From: Vagococcus_D sp963518325
GTDB taxonomy: Bacteria; Bacillota; Bacilli; Lactobacillales; Vagococcaceae
Length of the DNA: 64,000 nt
Reading direction: 5' to 3'
Assembly: GCF_963518325.1 (NCBI RefSeq)
Contig: NZ_CAUQJB010000008.1
Span: 85,108-149,107, forward strand
Position numbers and translations under genes: made by a program. This document shows positions 37,310-44,341 of the stretch, one piece after another. A model generated the notes under the pieces. It was given only the letters and a program-made list of their open reading frames with translations. It searched no databases and had not been told where the DNA came from. Each line of letters opens with the position of its first letter. The stretch's first letter is position 1.

Positions 37310-37973
37310 CTATGCGTTCTACCCTCCCATCACGTAAGTGGATAATCCGATCTGCTAGCTCAGCTATCTCTTGATCGTGGGTTACGATGACAACGGCTTG
37401 GTTAAACTCCTTGATTGTCATTTTTAATAGTCCAATAACCTCTAGACTTGTAAAGCTATCTAAGCTTCCTGTTGGCTCATCCGCAAGAATTAGTGCTGGC
37501 TTAATCGCTAAAGCTCTAGCTATCGCCACCTTCTGCTTCTCTCCTCCAGACAAAATATTGGGTAACAGAGACATCTTATCTTCTATTTGAAGAAGAGAGG
37601 CAATTTGCATGATATACTCTCTATCCGCCAGTCGACTATCCAATTCTAGAGGAAATGTAATATTTTCGTAGACATTCAACACTGGCAGTAAATTATAATT
37701 ACGAAAAATGAAGCCAATATGTCTTCTTCTATAAGATGCAAGTCCTTCTTCATCTAAAGTAGCCAAGTTCATGCCATTGACTTGAACTAATCCAGAGGTT
37801 GCTCGGTCTAACCCACCGATAATATTCAACAAAGTCGATTTGCCACTCCCAGAAGGCCCATTAATTGCCGTAAGTCCCTTCCCTATATCCAGACTAATAT
37901 CTTCTAGAAGATTAATTGATGTCCCATTGGACAAAAGAGACTTATTTAACTGTTCAGTTTTTACCGTACCCAT
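37284..37973 (-). CDS. ABC transporter ATP-binding protein (MacB/LolD type)
   Basis: The 229-residue ATPase has Walker A GPSGSGKST near residue 41, the Q-loop, signature LSGGEKQKVAIARA, Walker B ALILADEPTGSLD and the H-loop THD. It belongs to the LolD/BceA group that pairs with FtsX-type permeases. Its stop overlaps the permease start, so the two are co-translated. It begins 16 bp after the precursor gene and is probably part of the self-protection machinery for the product. Confidence 0.9.
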   Translation of the reverse strand: MGTVKTEQLNKSLLSNGTSINLLEDISLDIGKGLTAINGPSGSGKSTLLNIIGGLDRATSGLVQVNGMNLATLDEEGLASYRRRHIGFIFRNYNLLPVLNVYENITFPLELDSRLADREYIMQIASLLQIEDKMSLLPNILSGGEKQKVAIARALAIKPALILADEPTGSLDSFTSLEVIGLLKMTIKEFNQAVVIVTHDQEIAELADRIIHLRDGRVERIDEKRKKNN

Positions 37974-37989
37974 ATCTTCATCACTTTCC

Positions 37990-38196
37990 TTAATTTAGAG
38001 TAGAAATTGTTGGCAACATCACTTGTGTGAAACAATCGCTTGTACACCTTTGAGCATTCACACCCTTGCAACTCGCATACCCATCAATCTCTTCTGCCAT
38101 AAAAAATTCATCATCATCAAAGTCTTCATAATCACTTGCTTCCAGTTCAGGGACTGTTTGTCTTACCTTCTCTTTGTTATTTTTTTTTTTGAGCAT
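37990..38196 (-). CDS. Candidate RiPP precursor peptide A
   Basis: A 68-residue peptide with an N-terminal Lys-rich start, an acidic leader (DYEDFDDDEFFMAEEID) and a C-terminal core that begins GYASCKGVNAQRCTSDC and ends in a hydrophobic Thr/Ser/Leu tail. The three Cys follow the pattern C-x7-C-x3-C. A second peptide 14.6 kb away (52759-52935) has the same GYA start and C-x6-C-x3-C pattern but a different leader and tail. The gene lies between a leaderless protease and an ABC transporter and is co-directional with a SAM synthetase. Cys in the first half and acceptor residues in the tail would suit sactipeptide- or ranthipeptide-type thioether bonds. The family appears new to me. Confidence 0.8.
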   Translation of the reverse strand: MLKKKNNKEKVRQTVPELEASDYEDFDDDEFFMAEEIDGYASCKGVNAQRCTSDCFTQVMLPTISTLN

Positions 38197-38215
38197 TCTA
38201 TTTCCCTCCTCCTAC

Positions 38216-39298
38216 TTACTTATAGATACTTCTTATTTGAAAACTGTTCTCTGCTGTCAAGCAGATTCTCTGGTAAGTATTAATGATTGGAAAGACCGTT
38301 ATAGTCATTTTTTGTTGCTTTTCCAGTAGTTTAACTAAATCATTCAAATACGCTTGATTCTCATTAAGGAATTGATTACTGATTGCCCCAAAGAAGAAAA
38401 TATCCGCCTTTTGAACATATGCTTCAACATCCAGCATGGATTGCCCAACCATCGCATCAAAACATAATTCCACATTTCCAATCTGTTTATACATGCCATA
38501 CAAGCGCATATTATTAATATCCATATCGTCTGCAAAAAATAATATACGCTTATCTCGGAAACCATCATTCTCAGTTGTTTCATATTTATTAAAAAATATT
38601 TTAGACGCATTTTGCTGTTGACTAAACTGCTCTAAATAATCGATAAAACTTTCAACTAAAGAACGATCAATTTTACGGGTTCCTATAAAACTAGAGAACA
38701 AGCCCGCTAATAGTGGACAAAGATAACTATTCCCTTGTCTAATCGTGCAACGAATTGCATCTGGAATATAGACCATATTATCCGAAAATTCAACAATTCT
38801 CTCTTGATAGGCCACCTGACAAATATCGGTTGGTATTTCTGAGGTGGTCACGCCAATCACACAATCAAAATTGGCCGGATAAGACTTCGTCCCCGGTAGA
38901 TTATGGTCTGCCGCAAAGATGACAATGTTTTTTTTCTGTGCCTCTAAACAGACTTGTTCTAATAAATGAATCCGCTTAGCAGAAGCCGCACAACTCCCCA
39001 AACTCAAATTTACAATATCCGCTTGAATTTCAATACAATACTTAATCGCATTGATGATGTCCGACAATAAACAGCGATTTTGTTCATTTAAAACTCGAAT
39101 TGAAATAATTTCAATATCACTAGTCTCTCGTAATAGGACCTTGATAATCTCTGTCCCATGGGAATTCACCTTCCCTTGGTACTGTTGTTTTAATTCGCCA
39201 TCTTCATAATACAAATCTTGAAGAGTCACATTTTGGAGCAGTTGATCCGTTTTGTCAATCCCTGAATCAATCACAACCACTTTCTTTTTCTTAATCAT
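38216..39298 (-). CDS. Cytoplasmic subtilisin-like protease, likely leader peptidase
   Basis: The 360-residue protein has the S8 catalytic order: Asp11 in VVVIDSGID, His47 in NSHGTEI and Ser near 192 in QGNSYLCPLLAG. The usual GTSMAxP around Ser is altered, and the oxyanion region reads AADHNLPG rather than AAGNxG. There is no signal peptide or propeptide, so it should act inside the cell. The last 130 residues form an extra alpha/beta domain (RILFFADDMDINNMRLYG) of unknown role. Placed 19 bp before precursor A and after metK, it probably removes the acidic leader from one or both precursors. Active-site changes mean activity needs testing. Confidence 0.82.
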   Translation of the reverse strand: MIKKKKVVVIDSGIDKTDQLLQNVTLQDLYYEDGELKQQYQGKVNSHGTEIIKVLLRETSDIEIISIRVLNEQNRCLLSDIINAIKYCIEIQADIVNLSLGSCAASAKRIHLLEQVCLEAQKKNIVIFAADHNLPGTKSYPANFDCVIGVTTSEIPTDICQVAYQERIVEFSDNMVYIPDAIRCTIRQGNSYLCPLLAGLFSSFIGTRKIDRSLVESFIDYLEQFSQQQNASKIFFNKYETTENDGFRDKRILFFADDMDINNMRLYGMYKQIGNVELCFDAMVGQSMLDVEAYVQKADIFFFGAISNQFLNENQAYLNDLVKLLEKQQKMTITVFPIINTYQRICLTAENSFQIRSIYK

Positions 39299-39318
39299 GC
39301 TAGACTTCCTCTCAATTT

Positions 39319-40497
39319 TTATACTGCTTGAACAAGCGAAGCCTGATAGCTACGGATAGCTTCCACCATATCCGTCCTTTCCCAAGAAAACAGCGTGTCC
39401 TTTCTACCAAAATGGCCATAACAGGCTGTTTTTTGGAACATAGGACTTCGTAAGTTCAGCAACTGAATAATTGCATCTGGCGTTAAGCAAAATAACTCGC
39501 TAATAACATCGGAGATTTGTTCATCTAAAAGCAGTCCAGTTCCAAACGTATTCACATTGATAGAAACTGGCAGAGAGACACCAATGGCATAAGCCAATTG
39601 AATTTCACATTTCTTCGCTAGTCCTGCTGCTACAACATTTTTTGCAATGTACCTTGCAGCATAGGCACCAGAACGATCCACTTTAGTGGCATCTTTACCA
39701 GAAAAAGCCCCACCACCATGTCTAGCCATTCCGCCGTAGGTATCCACAATAATTTTCCGACCAGTTAAACCGCTGTCACCATTAGGGCCACCAATCACAA
39801 AACGTCCGGTTGGATTAATAAAAATTTTTGTTTCTTCATCTATTAAGTGAAACGGAATACACTGTTTGACTACGTGCTGCATGATATCCTTTCGTAATTG
39901 TTTGACTTCAACCGTCTCATCATGTTGTGTAGAAATAACTATTGTATCTACTCGTATAGGATTATCCTCTTGATCATATTCGACCGTTACCTGTGCCTTC
40001 CCATCTGGACGTAGATAAGTCAATCTCTCGTCTTTTCTGAGAAATTCCAATTTTTGCGTTAGTTGATGAGATAAGACTATAGGTAACGGCATTAGTTCTT
40101 CTGTTTCACTACAAGCGTAACCAAACATCATGCCCTGATCACCAGCTCCAATAGCCTTGTCTAAATGCCAATCCTCATCCACACCTTGGGCAATATCCGA
40201 AGACTGTTCTTTAAGGGAAACCAGAATCTGGCAGGTATCTAACGCAAAGCCATCCCGGTCTTCTTGATAACCAATCTCTTTAATCGTAGACCTGACAATT
40301 TCTTCTATATCAATCGTCGCTTTGGTAGTTATTTCACCCATTACAAACACAATGCCAGTATTGATCGCAACTTCACAAGCTACACGACTATAGGGATCCT
40401 GGGCAAGACAAGCATCCAATACAGCATCGGATACTTGGTCACATATCTTATCTGGATGTCCTGTCGTCACTGATTCTGATGTAAATACTCGTTTCAT
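39319..40497 (-). CDS. metK: S-adenosylmethionine synthetase within the RiPP cluster
   Basis: The 392-residue enzyme is a full-length MetK. It starts FTSESVTTGHPDKICDQ, has the ATP-binding GAGDQGMMFGYA near residue 116 and the phosphate-binding GGGAFSGKDATKVDRSGAYAARY-type segment near 255-275. It makes SAM from methionine and ATP. A core-metabolism enzyme as the first gene of a bacteriocin operon is unusual; it would feed the three radical SAM enzymes encoded 9 kb away under the same operator. Whether the chromosome has another metK cannot be seen. The ATG is preceded by GTGAGGAATAATT with a GAGG-type site. Confidence 0.93.
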   Translation of the reverse strand: MKRVFTSESVTTGHPDKICDQVSDAVLDACLAQDPYSRVACEVAINTGIVFVMGEITTKATIDIEEIVRSTIKEIGYQEDRDGFALDTCQILVSLKEQSSDIAQGVDEDWHLDKAIGAGDQGMMFGYACSETEELMPLPIVLSHQLTQKLEFLRKDERLTYLRPDGKAQVTVEYDQEDNPIRVDTIVISTQHDETVEVKQLRKDIMQHVVKQCIPFHLIDEETKIFINPTGRFVIGGPNGDSGLTGRKIIVDTYGGMARHGGGAFSGKDATKVDRSGAYAARYIAKNVVAAGLAKKCEIQLAYAIGVSLPVSINVNTFGTGLLLDEQISDVISELFCLTPDAIIQLLNLRSPMFQKTACYGHFGRKDTLFSWERTDMVEAIRSYQASLVQAV

Positions 40498-40536
40498 AAT
40501 TATTCCTCACTCTCGCTTTTTTTATTCTTTTCTCTT

Positions 40537-40604
40537 ATCATAAGATTCTTTTTTACCTCTTGCCATAGTTGATGCCTAATCCACGCTTTTTCTTGTCTAA
40601 CTCA
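40537..40604 (-). promoter_or_regulatory. LytTR-type operator 1 and promoter of metK-protease-precursor A-ABC operon
   Basis: Direct repeats TGCCTAATCCA (40573-40583) and TGTCTAACTCA (40594-40604) start exactly 21 bp apart. On the minus strand TATGAT (40537-40542) is a good -10, 30 bp downstream. The motif CTATGGCA lies between them and recurs in operator 2. The first repeat is less perfect than in the other two sites. Confidence 0.75.
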
Positions 40605-40633
40605 TCAAAAAAACGATTAAAAGAACTCAAAAA

Positions 40634-40671
40634 TCGCCTATTATCAGCTTAAAAAAACTGGTAATAGGCGA
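40634..40671 (-). terminator. Terminator of the agr-like operon
   Basis: TCGCCTATTA and TAATAGGCGA form the stem, extended by CAG/CTG, with a T-run on the minus strand. It lies directly behind the stop of the 141-residue gene. Confidence 0.85.
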
Positions 40672-40675
40672 CACA

Positions 40676-41101
40676 TTAATTATATGGCTTGATAATAATT
40701 TGCTGATTACATTCAACTAATTGATCTCTTAATTTTGAATTAATCGTCAAGTTTACATATTTCTCACCTTGCTTAATCGTGACAGAAACGTCAAGAAAAC
40801 AATTAATACCATCAATTGACAGTAACTTCACTTGTTTAGAGAATATCCTCATAACATCCTCTTGCTCAATTGGACGGGCCATTATATAATCATAGTCAAA
40901 TGTCTTGTGATGATCTCTGTTCGTATTTAGAACTCGTTCGATGTACTGGAAGTACTTTTTCGGCATGAGCTCTTCTAACACTATCTCTATTTCAGAAGAG
41001 CCGTTGCATTCTCGAATCGCCTGTATGAGTCTTCGAATCGCAAAATCTGGAATAATGATAAACTCGTTGCTTTCTTCAAAATAAACGTCGCAGTTGCTCA
41101 A
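40676..41101 (-). CDS. Hypothetical protein, last gene of the agr-like operon
   Basis: The 141-residue acidic protein has no membrane segment, signal peptide or known motif. The C-terminal half (LLSIDGINCFLDVSVTIKQG) looks like a beta-rich domain. It starts with TTG at 41101, preceded by GGAGG at a spacing of eight. It follows the AgrD-like peptide gene by 22 bp and ends at a strong terminator, so it is co-expressed with the quorum-sensing genes. A role in handling the cluster's product or in regulation is only a guess. Confidence 0.65.
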   Translation of the reverse strand: MSNCDVYFEESNEFIIIPDFAIRRLIQAIRECNGSSEIEIVLEELMPKKYFQYIERVLNTNRDHHKTFDYDYIMARPIEQEDVMRIFSKQVKLLSIDGINCFLDVSVTIKQGEKYVNLTINSKLRDQLVECNQQIIIKPYN

Positions 41102-41123
41102 TGGCCTACCTCCAGTGCGTTAC

Positions 41124-41285
41124 TTATCTGTCAGCATATGCTGCTTTTAAACTTGATTTCAAATCGGCAGTAATTTTTTTTTGACAACATCTCCCGTGAC
41201 AACAACTTGAAAAAACAACTTTTCCAGAATAATTCAAAATAAATTTTAACATCATTTTATTGAGATAACACTTAACATTCTTCAT
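41124..41285 (-). CDS. agrD: AgrD-like autoinducer precursor peptide with a double-Cys core
   Basis: A 53-codon gene missed by length-based calling, with a perfect AGGAGG seven bases before its ATG. The N-terminal 22 residues (KCYLNKMMLKFILNYSGK) form an amphipathic, basic leader as in AgrD. The core FSSCCHGRCC is followed by a charged tail (KKITADLKSSLK). AgrD precursors have just this three-part build, and AgrB, AgrA and AgrC genes lie upstream. Unusual are its place after agrC instead of after agrB, and four Cys where one is normal. It could instead be a third modified peptide of the cluster. Confidence 0.7.
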   Translation of the reverse strand: MKNVKCYLNKMMLKFILNYSGKVVFSSCCHGRCCQKKITADLKSSLKAAYADR

Positions 41286-41306
41286 CCAAACTCCTCCTAA
41301 TATTTA

Positions 41307-42563
41307 CTATTGTATCGGTAACACAATATTTATCTTAAACACTTTTTCCTCTTGCTCAATATCCAAATACCCCTGATATTTTTTTAAGGCTCTCTTTACA
41401 TTCGCTAAGCCATAACCATGGAAGGTACGATTCAATTTAGACGTCTTTTGAATAGGTTCCTTGATTTCAAGCATCGAGTTTCTAATCACAATAATGAGCA
41501 GATGACATCTGCGTTGAGTACTTATAAATAGAAATTTTTCTGATTCCTCCACTTTAGCTGCTGCTTCAATGGCATTATCTAGTAAGTTACCAAAAATAGT
41601 ACTAATGTCTAAACTTTCGATAAATTGTCCCCCTTGAAATTCAATATCACACTCCATTCTAATCCCTTTTTCCTGAGCTAACCTGACTTTTTCACTCATA
41701 ATAATATCCAAAAATTCATGCCCTGTCGCAACATAACTTTCATAGCCTTCAATTTTCTTCCTAATTGTCTCCGCAGTAGCATCATCTTTTAGCAGCAGTA
41801 GGTGATTCTTTAAATCATGATAAATCCCTCGTACATTCTCTTCATCAGATTTTCTACGTTCATAATAATCGGCTTTCAGTTCTTGCTCATAACGCACAAC
41901 TTCTTCCTCAGTAGTTTTACGTTGTAGGCGAGTATAACGATCCAGGAAAAAAAGAATATAGATATAAGCGAACAGAATCGCAACTGAGCAAACTAAGTAA
42001 ATCACCCGCCCTGATTGATTCTTAATTTGCGGCATCAGTATAAATAGACATTCCATCACCAACAGGAAAGGGATACTCACACATAATATTGGCATTAATT
42101 CCTTCATTGTTTCTTGATCTTTCTCTTTATTTGTTAATTTTCTTAATAAAGTCATTGAGAAAAAAAAGAGTCCTAAATATACAAGAAGAATTGAGGGAAC
42201 AAAGTCTTCATAAATCATATTGTCCGCCACTACCGGCTTATTAAAGATATTCCAAATAGCAAAAGGTATTTCACTGCTAAATGTCAATACCGCACAATAC
42301 ACAATCCCATAAGAAAATAGTTTTAACACAGAGCAGCGGTATATAAATTGGCCTAAGGTCACTATTGTAATTATAATGAAAAAAAACTTAGGCCATATTG
42401 GAAAATCTAATCTCGTCATAGTAATACTACCAATTACTAGAGCACCAAATAGAACAGCTTGTCTCCCCTTTCCTCCTTTTAATTGTTCATTTTGCAACAG
42501 ATAGAACAACATCCACGTTTCTATAACGGTGACAACGCTATCAACAATCGTATTTATCATCAT
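41307..42563 (-). CDS. agrC: AgrC-like sensor histidine kinase
   Basis: The 418-residue protein has six or seven N-terminal membrane helices (to about residue 205), a coiled linker, the phospho-acceptor region YHDLKNHLLLL near 250 and a GHKL ATPase with NLLDNAIEAA and GYGLANVKRAL. This is the AgrC/ComD (HPK10) build that detects cyclic peptides outside the cell. The ATG at 42563 overlaps the agrA stop (ATGA) and has GGGGAG nearby; the TTG at 42578 is less likely. It should phosphorylate the LytTR regulator encoded just upstream. Confidence 0.87.
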   Translation of the reverse strand: MMINTIVDSVVTVIETWMLFYLLQNEQLKGGKGRQAVLFGALVIGSITMTRLDFPIWPKFFFIIITIVTLGQFIYRCSVLKLFSYGIVYCAVLTFSSEIPFAIWNIFNKPVVADNMIYEDFVPSILLVYLGLFFFSMTLLRKLTNKEKDQETMKELMPILCVSIPFLLVMECLFILMPQIKNQSGRVIYLVCSVAILFAYIYILFFLDRYTRLQRKTTEEEVVRYEQELKADYYERRKSDEENVRGIYHDLKNHLLLLKDDATAETIRKKIEGYESYVATGHEFLDIIMSEKVRLAQEKGIRMECDIEFQGGQFIESLDISTIFGNLLDNAIEAAAKVEESEKFLFISTQRRCHLLIIVIRNSMLEIKEPIQKTSKLNRTFHGYGLANVKRALKKYQGYLDIEQEEKVFKINIVLPIQ

Positions 42564-43270
42564 ATTTTTTCTCCCCAATATCTGGCTAGACTCTTCATAA
42601 AATGCTTTCTCTTCGATTGGCTGATAGGGATAATTTCGCCAGTAATTAGTTGTGCATCAGGTTGTTCAATCTTCTCAATATAGGCTAAGTTGACAATATA
42701 AGCAGAATGACAACGACAAAATCCTTGTTCCTGTAGCTCGTTTTCCAATTCCTTTAATTTTTTTGAACAGGCAATCGTACGCCCTTTAGTATGAATCAGA
42801 ACCTTTCTATTTGAGGTTTCAATGTAGCTTAACTCTTTAATCAATACTTTATGGATGCCTTCTTGATTTTTTAAAACTATATAAGGCTCTTCATCTTGGG
42901 AGTATTTCTGATACCACGCATTCAATTCCATTTCCAAACGTTTGTACGTGATCGGTTTTATAAGATAGTTAAAAGCCCCTACCCGATAGCCATCTAACGA
43001 GTGCTGTAATAACGAAGTCAAAAAGATAATGCTAACAGATGTATCTCGCTGTCTTACTTTCTCTGCGGTCTTTATCCCATCTATTCCTGGCATTTTAATA
43101 TCCAGAAATAAGATATCTAGATCGCCTGAATATTTTTCCAATAATTCTAGACCACTTGAAAATGTGACAACTTTTATCTCTTTTTCATTCTCTCGACCGT
43201 ATTGCTTAATAATTCCACTTAATTTCGTAACAATTGCTTCAGAATCATCACATATTCCAACCCTAATCAT
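42560..43270 (-). CDS. agrA: AgrA-like LytTR response regulator
   Basis: The 236-residue regulator has a receiver domain (phospho-acceptor Asp in LFLDIKMPGIDG near 58, Thr/Ser and Lys switch residues in FLTS and LIKP) and a C-terminal LytTR DNA-binding domain (YIVLKNQEGIHKVLI to ISQSKRKHF). LytTR proteins bind pairs of about 9-11-bp direct repeats roughly two helical turns apart, which fits the repeats found upstream of this and two further operons. The ATG at 43270 with GGGAG seven bases upstream is preferred over the frame start at 43294. Confidence 0.88.
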   Translation of the reverse strand: MIRVGICDDSEAIVTKLSGIIKQYGRENEKEIKVVTFSSGLELLEKYSGDLDILFLDIKMPGIDGIKTAEKVRQRDTSVSIIFLTSLLQHSLDGYRVGAFNYLIKPITYKRLEMELNAWYQKYSQDEEPYIVLKNQEGIHKVLIKELSYIETSNRKVLIHTKGRTIACSKKLKELENELQEQGFCRCHSAYIVNLAYIEKIEQPDAQLITGEIIPISQSKRKHFMKSLARYWGEKI

Positions 43271-43305
43271 TTTATCACTCCCTAATTCTAACATTCATAC
43301 TTTAA

Positions 43306-43911
43306 TTATAGCTGTTTACTTAGCCGCAGGGAACTGTTTCTTTCAATTAGCCCAATGACTAAAAAAAGGGCTATAACAATAATAGCTAAACAACCATACA
43401 CTAAAATGTCTAATAAAATGGGGAATATGAGGTAGGATACTCCTAGGGCCAGAACTATTAAAAATAACCGTTTAATCGTTTTCTGACGAAATGCTACCTT
43501 CTCTTCTTCTGTTAACGGCTTATTTACATGATCGACTGGTGCAAGAATGAAAATGATAAGAACTGAAATCCCTGCAAACACGATAAGTAATTGATGTAAG
43601 TCTTCAGCCATCAACCAATTGATACCTAAGAAAAAAGCAATCGTACTGGAGGTAAAAATCAGAATACAATTTTTATAAGACGTCGCATGATACCCACCAC
43701 AAGCCACTCGAATATAGGTAAACACCACTAGAAATAGAAGCATTTCGATTACTTTCCCCATCATAGCTGCTGCAGACAGTACAATGATATTGCTTATCAT
43801 ATCCGATATAAATAATTCGCACCCGTAGTGATAGGCACTAACGTGTTCTTTCTTAATGACGCTGCCCTTCGTCCAATTTGTGACAATTTTATTTGAAAGT
43901 TTACTGATCAT
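43306..43911 (-). CDS. agrB: AgrB-like peptide-processing membrane protease
   Basis: The 201-residue membrane protein has the AgrB hallmarks. The N-terminal region is followed by RVACGGYHATSY near 70-80, with the conserved Cys/Gly-Gly-His group, and then four to five hydrophobic helices. AgrB cleaves the C-terminal tail of AgrD and closes the thiolactone ring. It is the first gene of the operon behind operator 2. A long leader of about 260 nt with short reading frames and a hairpin precedes it. Its substrate is presumably the Cys-rich peptide encoded after agrC. Confidence 0.87.
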   Translation of the reverse strand: MISKLSNKIVTNWTKGSVIKKEHVSAYHYGCELFISDMISNIIVLSAAAMMGKVIEMLLFLVVFTYIRVACGGYHATSYKNCILIFTSSTIAFFLGINWLMAEDLHQLLIVFAGISVLIIFILAPVDHVNKPLTEEEKVAFRQKTIKRLFLIVLALGVSYLIFPILLDILVYGCLAIIVIALFLVIGLIERNSSLRLSKQL

Positions 43912-43977
43912 ACTTTACTCTCTCCATTTTTTAATTTGATGATTCCAGCTTAGTGTTCAGTTAATCCAAATACAGAC

Positions 43978-44086
43978 TTACAAATACAGTGGCTCGCATA
44001 AGCAACTGTATTTGTATCGCTCTAACTCATGGCCATCAGATTTTATCATTTTTTTGTTGTCTTCTCTTTGATCTATCCTTTTCCAT
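43978..44086 (-). other. Two overlapping short reading frames and a hairpin in the agrB leader
   Basis: An ATG at 44086 with GGAGGG upstream opens a 16-codon frame (MEKDRSKRRQQKNDKI) that passes through seven A residues. The ATG at 44049, in the +1 frame, opens 23 codons ending RYKYSCLCEPLYL. Removing one A from the run would fuse them into one 35-residue peptide. The last codons lie in a perfect 11-bp inverted repeat (43980-43990 and 44005-44015). This could be a regulatory leader, a frameshifted peptide gene or chance. Confidence 0.35.
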
Positions 44087-44175
44087 ATTCCATCCCTCCA
44101 ATCATTGTAGCATGATCTGTAACCAAATATCTTTGATTTCCGCCATTTGTGTTTTTATTAACAAGCTCTTATTCC

Positions 44176-44242
44176 ATCATAATAGTTATTTCAACTTTTG
44201 CCATAGTTAGTGTCTAACTCATGCTTTTTATTGTCTAACTCA
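44176..44242 (-). promoter_or_regulatory. LytTR-type operator 2 and promoter of the agr-like operon
   Basis: TGTCTAACTCA occurs at 44211-44221 and 44232-44242, a perfect direct repeat with 21-bp period. On the minus strand TATGAT at 44176-44181 is the -10, preceded by CTATGGCA as in operator 1. Positive feedback by phosphorylated AgrA is expected. Confidence 0.82.
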
Positions 44243-44245
44243 TTA

Positions 44246-44286
44246 AAAACTCTGTAAGTCTATTTAAGAGACTTACAGAGTTTTTT
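44246..44286. terminator. Bidirectional terminator between the radical SAM operon and agr promoter
   Basis: AAAACTCTGTAAGTC and GACTTACAGAGTTTT form a 15-bp perfect stem with a 9-nt loop and T-runs on both sides. It ends the radical-SAM/transporter operon 56 bp after the permease stop. Confidence 0.88.
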
Positions 44287-44341
44287 CAAATCATACCTGT
44301 TTTCACATTTTATAACGAGTATTTTGAATCTGCCAAGGCTG

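Noticed and set aside
41124..41285. The Cys-rich peptide as a third member of the precursor A/B family
   Set aside because: It lacks the acidic leader, the GYA start and the C-x6/7-C-x3-C spacing, and has an AgrD-like leader and tail; kept as a minor alternative only.
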